Assembly (NCBI RefSeq): GCF_030238365.1
Contig: NZ_JASSOT010000067.1
Location: 96,051 to 160,050 of the forward strand
Reading direction: 5' to 3'
Source of the DNA: Lelliottia wanjuensis
GTDB lineage: Bacteria; Pseudomonadota; Gammaproteobacteria; Enterobacterales; Enterobacteriaceae
Length of the DNA stretch: 64,000 nucleotides
A program made the translations under genes and the position numbers. Positions 58,401 through 64,000 of the stretch are shown here, in pieces. Under the pieces are notes generated by a model. The model was not told the origin of the DNA, did no database searches, and saw only the letters and a list, made by a program, of their open reading frames with translations. Position 1 is the first letter of the stretch. Each line of letters begins with the position of its first letter.

Positions 58401-61400
58401 TACGCCCGCGTTTTGGCTCGCGGTACTGTGTAACACTAGTTCACCGTCGCTCAAAAGCTGGCCGCTGGTCTGGTTATCCAGCGTCTGAGTTTCCAGTTGA
58501 AAAGCAGAATTGCCCTGCACCACACCGCTATTGGTGAACCGGGTGTTGGTAAGCTCAAGCGAATTGGCTGCCAGAACGCCCCGGTTGAACAGACTTTCCG
58601 TGTGGAAACGGGCCGTATCACGGGCCAGCAGTTGCCCCTGCGCCTCGTTCGTCAGCACCCCGCTGAGTGTGAACAGCAGGTTGTTGGCAGCGATAATACC
58701 CTCGTTATTGAAGTTCTTACCTGTCAGCGTAAAGTCGTCGTTGACCTGAAGTAAACCAGCATTATCGAAGCTACCAGGCACCAGATTGAGCGCCCCACCG
58801 CTGATGATTTTCCCGGTGCTGAGGTTGCTGATATTACCCGCATCCAGCACGAGGGCGTTGTTGCCCTGGAGCAGCCCGGCATTGTTGAGCGAAGCAGAGA
58901 CCAGCCTGAGATCTTCCGCCGCCAGGCTGCCAGAGTTAAGGATATCAGCCGCATTCAGGTCGAGTTTATGCAGGCTTTGCAGGGTTCCGCTGTTATTCGC
59001 AGAAGCGGTGATACGCGCGGTCAGCGCATCCATCGCCTGGGTCGAGCCCTGGTTTATCCAGTCCTGAGCACTGAGCGCTACCCTGTTCCCCTGGATTACC
59101 CCCCGGTTTACCAACGTCTGGCTGTCGAGCGTCAGCGCGCCCCCGGTAAGCAACTGCCCAGAATCCTGGTTTTGCAGGCTGGCGGCATCAATGAACAGAC
59201 TCTCATCGCCCTGAATCAGCCCGCTATTGACTAAATCACCGTAGAACGTCACGGCGGTCGCCGCCAGCCAGCCGCTGTTATCCAGCTCGTCCGCGATAAG
59301 ATAGAGCCCTTGCTGGCCTATAATTTTGCCCTGATTAACCAGAGTGTGGCTGACGGCTAACGTGGCGTTTTCTTCGCTCAGCGCGTTACCGGTGTTGACC
59401 CACTCCCCGGTGGCGAGGTTCAGCGTTTTGCCTTGCAGCAGCCCGGCATTTGTTAGTGTGTCGGCGTTGAGTGTCAGATCTTGGGCGCTGAGCAGCACAC
59501 CGCTGCTCAGGTTGTTGAACGTCGCGCTCTCCAGGTTCAGTGGCCCGACGGTGAGCAGTTTCCCGTTATTGATAATGGAATTGGCCGTCAGCGAAAGCGC
59601 GTCGTCCCCCTGTATATCTCCGCTATTGGTTACGTCATGACTGTTAATTCGCACGCTGCGCGCAGCAATCTGCCCGCTGTTATCAAGGACGTTGCTGGTG
59701 AAGGTCATCAGCCCATCAGCAAACAGTTTCCCGTTTTTCTGATTGGCAATTTGAGCAGTGCTGGCGACCAGGCGGGCGGCGTTTATTTCACCGTTGTTGA
59801 GCAGCGAGTCGCCTGAGAGAAGCAGCTCACCATCGACAGTGACCAGCCCGGCGTTTTTGAACGTTGGCAGGTCCAGGGTCAGGTTATGCTCGCTGTAGAT
59901 CGTGCCGCTTTCACCGTTTTCCAGCTCACGGGCGTTGAGGTTAAGCGCCTGATTGCCTTCAAGCAGCCCGCTGTTCACAAGGCGGGAGGTATTGAGAGTC
60001 AGGGACGGCGAAACCAGCGTTCCCGAGTTCGTGATGTCGCGAGCGTCCAACAGGATCGATGCCGCGTTACTTTTACCGCTGTGCGTGAGCGAATCAGACG
60101 AAACCTTCAATGCCCCTTTGGCCGCCAGGGTGCCGTTCAACGCAACTTGCTTGCCTGTAATCGCCAGTTGGCTTTGGGTCTGTAACTGAGCTCCGGACTT
60201 CGTGGTGAGCTTATTAGCCTCGATGCTCAGGTTGCCTGAGGCATCAATGTTACCCTCCAGCGCTGCGTCATCGGCCTTGATCGCCAGCGTTCCGCTGCTG
60301 GTCGTCAGCGAATGTGTCCCTGTCGATAATGTACCGCTCTCCAGTGCCAGGTTTTTTTTCCCGGAGATAATACCGTTCTGTATCAACTCCCCAGATTTGA
60401 TCGCCACATCGCGCTCACCGAGCAGGCTGCCCTGGTTTTTAAATGACCCTTTGGTCATCACATTGGCGTCGCCTTTCGCCGAAAGGGTTCCGCCGTTGAG
60501 TAAATCCCCACCACTGACATTCAGGTCCCGTCCGGCGATGAACTGACCTTGAGAATTTGCCGCTCCACTGATGGCCGCATGGATATCCTGCCCCGCATCG
60601 CCACGGCTGGTGGCATCCACGGAGAGATCTTTTCCGGTCAGATTGAGATTTTTCGCCGTTGTGATGCGGCTGTTTGTAACTATCAGTTTTCCTTTACCGG
60701 ACAGTGAGATATCGCCATCACTGGCCAGCTGAACGTCATGAATGGCGAGGCTGTTCTGGCTGGTGACCGACACTGCGCCGCTGGCTTTATGCTCGCCGCT
60801 CAGCGTCACGCTTTCCCCTTTCGCCATCAGGCTGCCACCTGCCAGGCTGTTTTTGACCGTCAGTTTCCCTTGGGTATCGAGGGTAATATCACCCTGTTTC
60901 GCATTGAGATTTCCGAGGTTTACCCCAACTCCTTTTTCACTGGACACCAGGTGAATACGGTTGGCGTACATTCCGCCAAGTGCCCCTGTATCAACCGCAA
61001 TCACAGGAGCCTGACCTTCTCCTTGCAGAGGTGTTGCACTGCCGTTCGCCGCTACACGATTAGCACCCACCACCACTTTCAGATCTTTTGCATGAATTCC
61101 GGCGTTGATCTCCGTAGCGCGCGTGATGACAGAGAGCGCATCCGTCTGGCTGGCATCCAGCCCCTGGCCTTCAATTGTGATCGTGCCTTTGGTGACATTC
61201 AGCTGTTGCAGGTTGCCGTTGACATCAAAAGACGGTTTGCCGGTGGTCAGCGTGACATTCGGCGTGTTGATAAATCCGCAGCCGTTACAGGTGATGCCGT
61301 ACGGGTTGGCTACGATGACATTCGCGGCTTTGCCTGCGACTTCCGTATACCCCTGCAGTTGTGAACGATTAGCGCCGGTGACTTCGTTGATAATTCCGCG

Positions 61401-61727
61401 CGCTTCTTTCCCTGCTTTCAGGTTCGGGTTGTTCTGGATGAGCCCGCCAAGTTGGGTCGGATTGAGCTGTCCGGTGGCGTTATTGAGGATGATGCCCTCT
61501 TTCCCGACGTGGTAATCAATGAACGTGTTATGGGAAATCCCCGCACCATTGGGTGTCGCAATATTCACGACAGGAACACCATTTCCAGCTTTATCCATTT
61601 GCGTGGCGTTACTGGCGGGCACACTTGCCGCAATAGCAGGGAAAACTGGCTGCCCGGCAATCAGGGCGCAAATCAGATAACTCAGCAGGCGCTGGGAAAC
61701 TGGAACGAGCTTTGTGTGATTATCCAT
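49413..61727 (-). CDS. cdiA: CdiA contact-dependent inhibition filament with C-terminal toxin
   Basis: A 4104-residue TpsA exoprotein, uninterrupted over 12.3 kb. In order: a signal peptide (about 1-34), a TPS secretion domain (about 40-290, NPYGITCNGCGFINTPNVTL), long FHA-type repeats (about 300-1800; LNA..L.N.G.L.G), a non-repeat receptor-binding-like region (about 1850-2350, with the Tyr/Pro-rich segment WSPSYLGYATYTVDKMPAKD), a second FHA repeat set with GSSISAGGSIGMQAGHDLTV-type units, a pretoxin region, and VENN at about 3881. The 224-residue C-terminus carries a linker and a toxin ending SGRGLRYDAQGKLIGFLEPP. The toxin may be an RNase of the barnase/EndoU-like fold class, but I cannot prove this. 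It is exported by CdiB. Confidence 0.93.
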   Translation of the reverse strand: MDNHTKLVPVSQRLLSYLICALIAGQPVFPAIAASVPASNATQMDKAGNGVPVVNIATPNGAGISHNTFIDYHVGKEGIILNNATGQLNPTQLGGLIQNNPNLKAGKEARGIINEVTGANRSQLQGYTEVAGKAANVIVANPYGITCNGCGFINTPNVTLTTGKPSFDVNGNLQQLNVTKGTITIEGQGLDASQTDALSVITRATEINAGIHAKDLKVVVGANRVAANGSATPLQGEGQAPVIAVDTGALGGMYANRIHLVSSEKGVGVNLGNLNAKQGDITLDTQGKLTVKNSLAGGSLMAKGESVTLSGEHKASGAVSVTSQNSLAIHDVQLASDGDISLSGKGKLIVTNSRITTAKNLNLTGKDLSVDATSRGDAGQDIHAAISGAANSQGQFIAGRDLNVSGGDLLNGGTLSAKGDANVMTKGSFKNQGSLLGERDVAIKSGELIQNGIISGKKNLALESGTLSTGTHSLTTSSGTLAIKADDAALEGNIDASGNLSIEANKLTTKSGAQLQTQSQLAITGKQVALNGTLAAKGALKVSSDSLTHSGKSNAASILLDARDITNSGTLVSPSLTLNTSRLVNSGLLEGNQALNLNARELENGESGTIYSEHNLTLDLPTFKNAGLVTVDGELLLSGDSLLNNGEINAARLVASTAQIANQKNGKLFADGLMTFTSNVLDNSGQIAARSVRINSHDVTNSGDIQGDDALSLTANSIINNGKLLTVGPLNLESATFNNLSSGVLLSAQDLTLNADTLTNAGLLQGKTLNLATGEWVNTGNALSEENATLAVSHTLVNQGKIIGQQGLYLIADELDNSGWLAATAVTFYGDLVNSGLIQGDESLFIDAASLQNQDSGQLLTGGALTLDSQTLVNRGVIQGNRVALSAQDWINQGSTQAMDALTARITASANNSGTLQSLHKLDLNAADILNSGSLAAEDLRLVSASLNNAGLLQGNNALVLDAGNISNLSTGKIISGGALNLVPGSFDNAGLLQVNDDFTLTGKNFNNEGIIAANNLLFTLSGVLTNEAQGQLLARDTARFHTESLFNRGVLAANSLELTNTRFTNSGVVQGNSAFQLETQTLDNQTSGQLLSDGELVLHSTASQNAGVWQGKAIHFDLASLTNTGTINGADGVYGQVKGELINVGQIYSLKNSVLNADRLSNSGKIIADSLSLNAGSLSNSGLWQGTSRLDATAGSLSLSQSGRVLSNGILTLNASDLNTAGTVQGAQISAQANSWQNSGSWLGIDSVQANIAGTLANTGDVLSQGNTQLNAKTLTNSGAILGEGDMQLKSDTLDNYGAVQGKNLSLNQGKITNKGTLIGLNSLSLEAMPGLALNNAGQMLAGGTLAINGGTVTNTGTWQGQRIVLNAQRLQNEGAIQSADALSLVLSDKLAAGKGSKITANGNAAIQALSLTNSGQWLAKNLTLRGNNLTNEGDISGVEGLTVALNGTFAQQQDKTLLSAGKLTLNAVSVENAGRIQATDLDIHSGTLTNSGRLQGDNTLALNLTGQLNNSAAGSILSRKNLTLATPDLLNYGLIQGGTTTRVDALQTARNDGTLISGTLLTFNGASLVNNGWLQASELVLNATATTNKGTLFAEQQGTFNGTSLLNNGTVQGNKLALNTQQLTNGGTVLGTSALNVTADQVNLQTAGKLYSGGNLLLTSVGFDQLGQVVALGNLTLKLTNAFTSKNVLAAGNSLDITSNGAITNQKVMQGQAVNLNAGGVLTNNGQLTTGNGASTLSGSNIVLNAAGSLQAGGDVALTSRSNITVNGFTGTNGTLTLNAAGNIVNTALLYAGNNMYLLAKSIKNNRGDILAGNSLWMQRDMAGNANSEVVNTSGNIETLRGDISIKTGHLLNERDGFSAKTLSITENPDGINGLGNATIDVPVTLLPDNSYGVYSRISSIWNGGSPGRGGGSYDTTESWYYAPWKNSAPVEFIARQIVIQVTSDGQASRIASGASLSINASTLDNHASNILANDDILLSGTTLNNQSAQAGTFTDYDIYAWSPSYLGYATYTVDKMPAKDSDGVSVPDADSTLAFELSGHRSEEADGEILRSVIQAGGNVLANFTNDISNTSTTAHIGGNSPTIHAPTLNTLSNQTIGDATQKQNLAGAGSVEINSPQWNDQLQKALQQISGGSGLDASGGSLGLANYGGQGQGNASLSGNTELEDTTATGGTLQDASLDHLNPHSGNSVDTSAYPIPTGKNGYFVVSTDSTSPYLITVNPKLDGLGKLDQSLFGDLYAMMGIQPGKAPQETGSTYTDQNSFLGSSYFLERLNLHPEYDYRFLGDAAFDTRYVSNYVLNQTGSRYINGIGSDLAQMQYLMDNAATAQKALGLQFGIALTSAQIAALDSSILWWEAATVNGQTVMIPKVYLSPKDVVVNQGSVISGNNVVLAGGTVTNSGSTLTAQHDMGIYSQDSINNLNAGLISAGGDLQLSALGDINNIGSTISGKTVALESLDGSINNITLTEQWQAGGTGKWGKSVNFTDTISGPIAGISAQDSLSLFAGKDINITGANVTAGGDLVMAAWGDIAITANQITESDKRSGYWGRNAASHESVTSNGSSISAGGSIGMQAGHDLTVEASQVNAGSNALLIAGNDLNLNVAQTSENTTKGKSETHSTDNARTTITSGGDITLVAGQDINSHAAGIAAEGDVGMQAGRDVNLLAAETTDGDSYHSKKKTVINESVRQDSTEIASGGNTVVIAGRDVNSEATSVLATKDVGIAAGRDINLSTATESDYAYQESLKTSSGFLSKTTTHKVHEESSTTEKGTLLSGDNVTLQAGNDLTIRGSAVAADGDIALNAGNNVTVEAAENTASYYDKKSTKKSGVFGGGGLGITIGSQSSKSERKGAEVTESDSRSVIGTTGGNVVINAGKQVTLSATDVVAGREAGDTDRKTGHIDITGSDIAILPGRDRITQDTKQSSHSSGLTVSVADPIINGIRNIRDIANSDSDSITKAKQLSNEIGATGADMGMGTSLPMTYGKSSSNSESHYEGVFNSGSSLNAAGNVQLNATGKNGHGDILISGSQVSAGEAVIMDAKRDVAIVTSTDSEHLSSKASSKGWSVTDGIAGPGAASRAVNGSPDNGNSILPYAMDNSNSKTERNSTRENASLITGSDIYINSHEGNVDIAGSSLNAINDLLIAADKGNINITTGNNATQQSQSGSHSMVGNLGGDGYSGMVGWRKDEYSSNSESNQQSTLRSDITSQKGNVSLQAGNDVSVHGADISAGKSLVVSGNNVLFDVSEDSLNSHSESSSTQYGLQGQVSGWAASAAQNIERTARSAQDDRDPRLTGIYATQAGLDAATQTMQGNMDPSAFKVSVTATAGTTSQEQDQSSRQQQGSTLHAGDSVIIKARNDIAGNGVDISGKNVTLNAGRDIVLTASTDTDTLKNRASGNSISAGVGFSMGGSQNGFTGEFGYSQNQSRADGDSKTTQNSNVHADNILNIISGRDTTLTGAELSADKVIVDIGRDLIIASVQDSANYDSKSTSSGVNLSVCVPPVCVGNVVQGSASMDSQKLNNNYDSVKDQSGIYAGKGGFDITVGNHTQLDGAVIASTATADKNHLDTGTLGWNDIHNQSEWSGKQTGFTVSGGTAFNSETGKYEPVSQGMPSTGLAYASGSDSGTTHSAIADGTITIRDRDNQKQDVADLSRDTANANHSVKDGFDADKVKDKLDIQSAATALGIQAADAYKTAMEQQAAGKNAELKAELSRENPQATPAELDAALKSDSRYIDATKEYGPGSDFWRATSGATGLIAGILGGNVEAGVAAGAAPYVAKLVKDASGDNEAARIALHGIVSAALAEVQGGNTLGAAAGGMASAALVGDTLSKAFYGKDVKDLDADQRAFISNLATAVGAAAGGSVGGDTFSASSGANAARVEVENNALAIPVPPPPVAGTNTGDAVTEANQTMASALDKKLKEIGESLDAATQCSFGRACTSEDGEKQNQPNIGKDLSDADKAELGGTGSGTPGGWGPEDEESGRDADQKTTTEEQVGKWSVDELSDGAKHIDPASKNGDLTLAGRALQKHGSREGSAFPSAKGNPSAINEQGQKIVDSILNDPNKSVIQSNTGRYGQVTDVISSSGRGLRYDAQGKLIGFLEPPK

Positions 61728-61739
61728 AATCGTGTTCCC

Positions 61740-63416
61740 TTAAAGTGCAAATGTGATGCGGTAATAAACGCTGAAGCGATCGGGTGCCAGCCAGCCCGGG
61801 TATTTCACCGGCAGACCAGCTGTAAACTGGCTGGAGTAATAACGATGCGCCGTGGAAAACCCAACGGCGGCGCCCCATAACGTGCCGGAGGCCCACGGAT
61901 CCTTTTTATCTTTCTGCAGCCAGCCGCCGTCGATTGCCGCCACGCTGCTGACCTGTCCGATAAAGGGTAAAGTGAACAAGTTATAGCTGAGCTCGTTGCG
62001 CCAGTAGCCGCCGTTATCCCCTGAGAGATACTGCTCTTTGTAGCCTCGCACCGAGCTTTCTCCCCCGATCGTCAATCTTTCACTGCCGTAAAGTCTGTCT
62101 GGCGACCATTGCCCGTATACGCTACTCAGCCACCACACATCGTCAGTCACCGGAAACTGGAAGCTGGCGTTCGCGCTCCATTTTTTAAAACCGGCCTTCG
62201 GCAGATCGTCGTTTTTGCCATGGTCACTTTCCGCGCCCAGCCACGACACGCCGTGACTGAACGTCGGGTTAAACGTCGCCACCCCGCCGAGGATTTTTTG
62301 CGTGTGATTCAGACCAAACAACAGGCTGGTCAGCTTGCGGCTGCTGCTGTCGAGTTTTGCGTCATTCAGGAAGTTGTTGCTGATTTGATGGGATAAGCCG
62401 AGCGAAGCGCCGGTTTTTATATCCCCGTTGCGAAACAGCACGTGGGAAAAGTTCAGCCGGTGGGTCACACTGTCTCCGGTAGATGCCCAGTTAAAACCGT
62501 TGTTGTTGATGGTGCTGAGGTAATTGCTCCAGCTATAGCTGTAATCCAGCAGCGTGTAGCCATAGGGAATACTCAACCCTGCCTGGACGTTTTGCGCATC
62601 GTGAGAAGAAGAAAAATCGCTGCTACGACCGCCGCTGGCAAACCATTTATCGGCAATACCCAGCAGGTTGTTGCCGGTTAGCGAGCCGCTGATTTGCCCG
62701 GTTCCGGTACTTTTCTGGCCGCTGTTGTCAAAACTGAGCGATGCATTCAGCGGAAATTCTGGCGTGGCCGTCAGGTTGACGATTGAATAACCGGGTTTAT
62801 CGCTGGGTAATATTTCAATTTGCACCGGATTGCTGCGTAACCGGTTAATCTGCTCCATCCCCTGTTCAATATCACGCAGGTTAAGGATCTCGCCTTTTAG
62901 TCCAGGGAAAGCCATAAGCAACTGCCGTACGGGTGCCCCCTCCAGGAGAATTTTCTCCAGACGCCCCTCTAACACAGAGATGCGTAATTCTCCTCCAGAC
63001 AAATCTTGTTCAGTAATAAAAGCGCGACTTGTAATATAGCCTTTCTGAATATACCAGTCGGATATCTCGCGAACTAATTTTGCGATTTTATCCATGTTCA
63101 TGCACTGATTAGCATAACGCTGCGTGAATTCAGCCTGCTTTCTTTCAGAAAGGAGCGTGGCATGATTAAGATATATTTTATGAATCGTAAAACAGGGGCC
63201 CGCCAGATTGACGGCATCAGGTTCAGCGCGCGGGACGGGGGAAAGAGTGCGTTGTAACTCGTCGCGCTGCTGCTGATTTTGTTTCAATAGCTCTTCCTGA
63301 CTCTGCCTTATCAGATCCCGATCGGCAGGGTTAAGCGGAGCTGCGCTTAAAGACAGCGCAACGCTTGCCAGATTAAGTAGCGTGATATTTATAATAAGCC
63401 TGTAATTTACGAGCAC
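61740..63416 (-). CDS. cdiB: CdiB outer-membrane TpsB transporter
   Basis: A 558-residue two-partner secretion transporter. A signal peptide (about 1-25) is followed by a periplasmic helix rich in Gln, two POTRA domains (about 75-240, with VREISDWYIQKGYITSRAFI) and a FhaC-type beta-barrel ending in aromatic FAL. The conserved barrel motifs RLYGSERLTIGGESSVRGYK are present. It is the first gene of cdiBAI and lies 12 bp upstream of cdiA. The 240 bp before it hold its promoter region; I see no further gene there. Confidence 0.94.
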   Translation of the reverse strand: MLVNYRLIINITLLNLASVALSLSAAPLNPADRDLIRQSQEELLKQNQQQRDELQRTLSPVPRAEPDAVNLAGPCFTIHKIYLNHATLLSERKQAEFTQRYANQCMNMDKIAKLVREISDWYIQKGYITSRAFITEQDLSGGELRISVLEGRLEKILLEGAPVRQLLMAFPGLKGEILNLRDIEQGMEQINRLRSNPVQIEILPSDKPGYSIVNLTATPEFPLNASLSFDNSGQKSTGTGQISGSLTGNNLLGIADKWFASGGRSSDFSSSHDAQNVQAGLSIPYGYTLLDYSYSWSNYLSTINNNGFNWASTGDSVTHRLNFSHVLFRNGDIKTGASLGLSHQISNNFLNDAKLDSSSRKLTSLLFGLNHTQKILGGVATFNPTFSHGVSWLGAESDHGKNDDLPKAGFKKWSANASFQFPVTDDVWWLSSVYGQWSPDRLYGSERLTIGGESSVRGYKEQYLSGDNGGYWRNELSYNLFTLPFIGQVSSVAAIDGGWLQKDKKDPWASGTLWGAAVGFSTAHRYYSSQFTAGLPVKYPGWLAPDRFSVYYRITFAL

Positions 63417-63657
63417 ACATATCTTCCATGAATGTGTATCAACCGTGGAATTTAACGTTTTGATACAGAATTTAAGATTAGTTCACATCGATGGCGAATA
63501 AATCACATTCATTAAAGACATTCAAGCCAGAGCATTTTTATTCTGAAGAGACTTCCGTTTATTTTATAGATTAGCCAGACTTATTTTATTGAGGAGTTCG
63601 GTTGGAGAATTCAGAGATTTTTATATGGGTGGCGACGTTAATTAAAATGCCCGGCCG

Positions 63658-64000
63658 TGGACTGACCCCATAAAGTTGGACAGTTCATGTTAAGCGGCTA
63701 TCGGGGTCTGGGTTCGGTATTCTACCGGACTCAGACCTTTTAATTTCAGACTGATCCGCTCGTTGTTATAGTAATGGATATAGTCCTCTATCGCCTTCCT
63801 CAGTTCATTCAGATTGCTGAACCTGTTCAGGTAAAAACACTCCGATTTCAGTGTGCCGAAGAAGTTCTCCATTACCGCGTTATCCAGGCAGTTTCCCTTG
63901 CGCGACATGCTTTGTGTCATACCCTTCGCCTTTAACTTTGCCTGATAACCTGCCATTCGATATTGCCAGCCCTGATCCGTGTGCAGCAACGGTGCATCCT
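63658..64000 (-). mobile_element. IS3-family insertion sequence, 3' part only
   Basis: The terminal TGGACTGACCCCATAAAGTTGGA starts the element. Inside is the C-terminal part of an IS150-group type OrfB transposase (63690 onward; TDQGWQYRM, CLDNAVMENFFGTLKSECFY, DYIHYYNNERI), with the last D and E of the DDE triad. The frame continues past the window edge. It differs from the IS at 36982. The two elements bracket the CDI locus. Confidence 0.85.

Overview
The window is chromosomal DNA from a member of the Enterobacteriaceae. It carries the conserved backbone fumD - pykF - lpp - ldtE - sufEDSCBA (read on the map as sufE to sufA) - ydiH - menI - ydiJ - ydiK - rprA in the same relative order as Escherichia coli, with high identity in lpp, pykF and rprA. 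The GC-rich codon use and the extra blocks set into this backbone fit Enterobacter, Lelliottia or Klebsiella-like genera better than E. coli. I cannot fix the genus from sequence alone.

Layout. (1) 1-3.0 kb: the end of a polar amino-acid ABC permease and fumD are split by a 2.3-kb AT-rich insertion. It carries one DUF4209/HEPN-type gene and is flanked by 80-bp direct repeats of the fumD 3' end. (2) 3.1-8.7 kb: a sulfur-amino-acid block, with a MetNIQ-type importer divergent from cystathionine beta-synthase and cystathionine gamma-lyase (reverse transsulfuration). (3) 9-17.7 kb: pykF with a Cra operator, lpp, ldtE, and the suf Fe-S assembly operon under a Fur box. (4) 18-22 kb: a glycine-zipper stress protein, then the blue-light module bluR, bluF, ycgZ, ymgA and ariR with TGTACA operators. 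(5) 22-29 kb: fdhF behind a sigma-54/FhlA-type promoter, and an fdnGHI-type respiratory formate dehydrogenase. In both catalytic subunits the usual selenocysteine is encoded as cysteine. (6) 29-34.4 kb: ydiH, menI, ydiJ, ydiK and the RprA sRNA. (7) 34.8-37 kb: an AT-rich orphan type VI secretion cargo island with a zinc-metallopeptidase-like protein, an immunity-type lipoprotein, Hcp and a membrane protein. An IS3-family element cuts off its far end. (8) 38.2-63.4 kb: a contact-dependent growth inhibition (CDI) locus on the minus strand. It has cdiB, a 4104-codon cdiA and cdiI, followed by eleven displaced toxin/immunity cassettes. (9) A second, partial IS3-family element closes the window.

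The most striking feature is the CDI array. Eleven orphan immunity genes all read through as complete ORFs. Ten of the eleven upstream toxin reading frames carry in-frame stops, single-base frameshifts or deletions, often within the last few dozen codons. In the remaining one (the type 33-like toxin) the domain reads through, but it is cut off from its linker by a frameshift. Many immunity starts still overlap the ancestral toxin stop as ATGA or TAATG, so the ancestral coupling can be read. The locus therefore looks like an archive of immunity genes whose toxins have decayed, downstream of one live cdiBAI system. Cassettes are punctuated by a recurring GATCCCGG...CCGGGATC terminator hairpin and by broken symE-like gene tails on the opposite strand. 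These look like the recombination joints.
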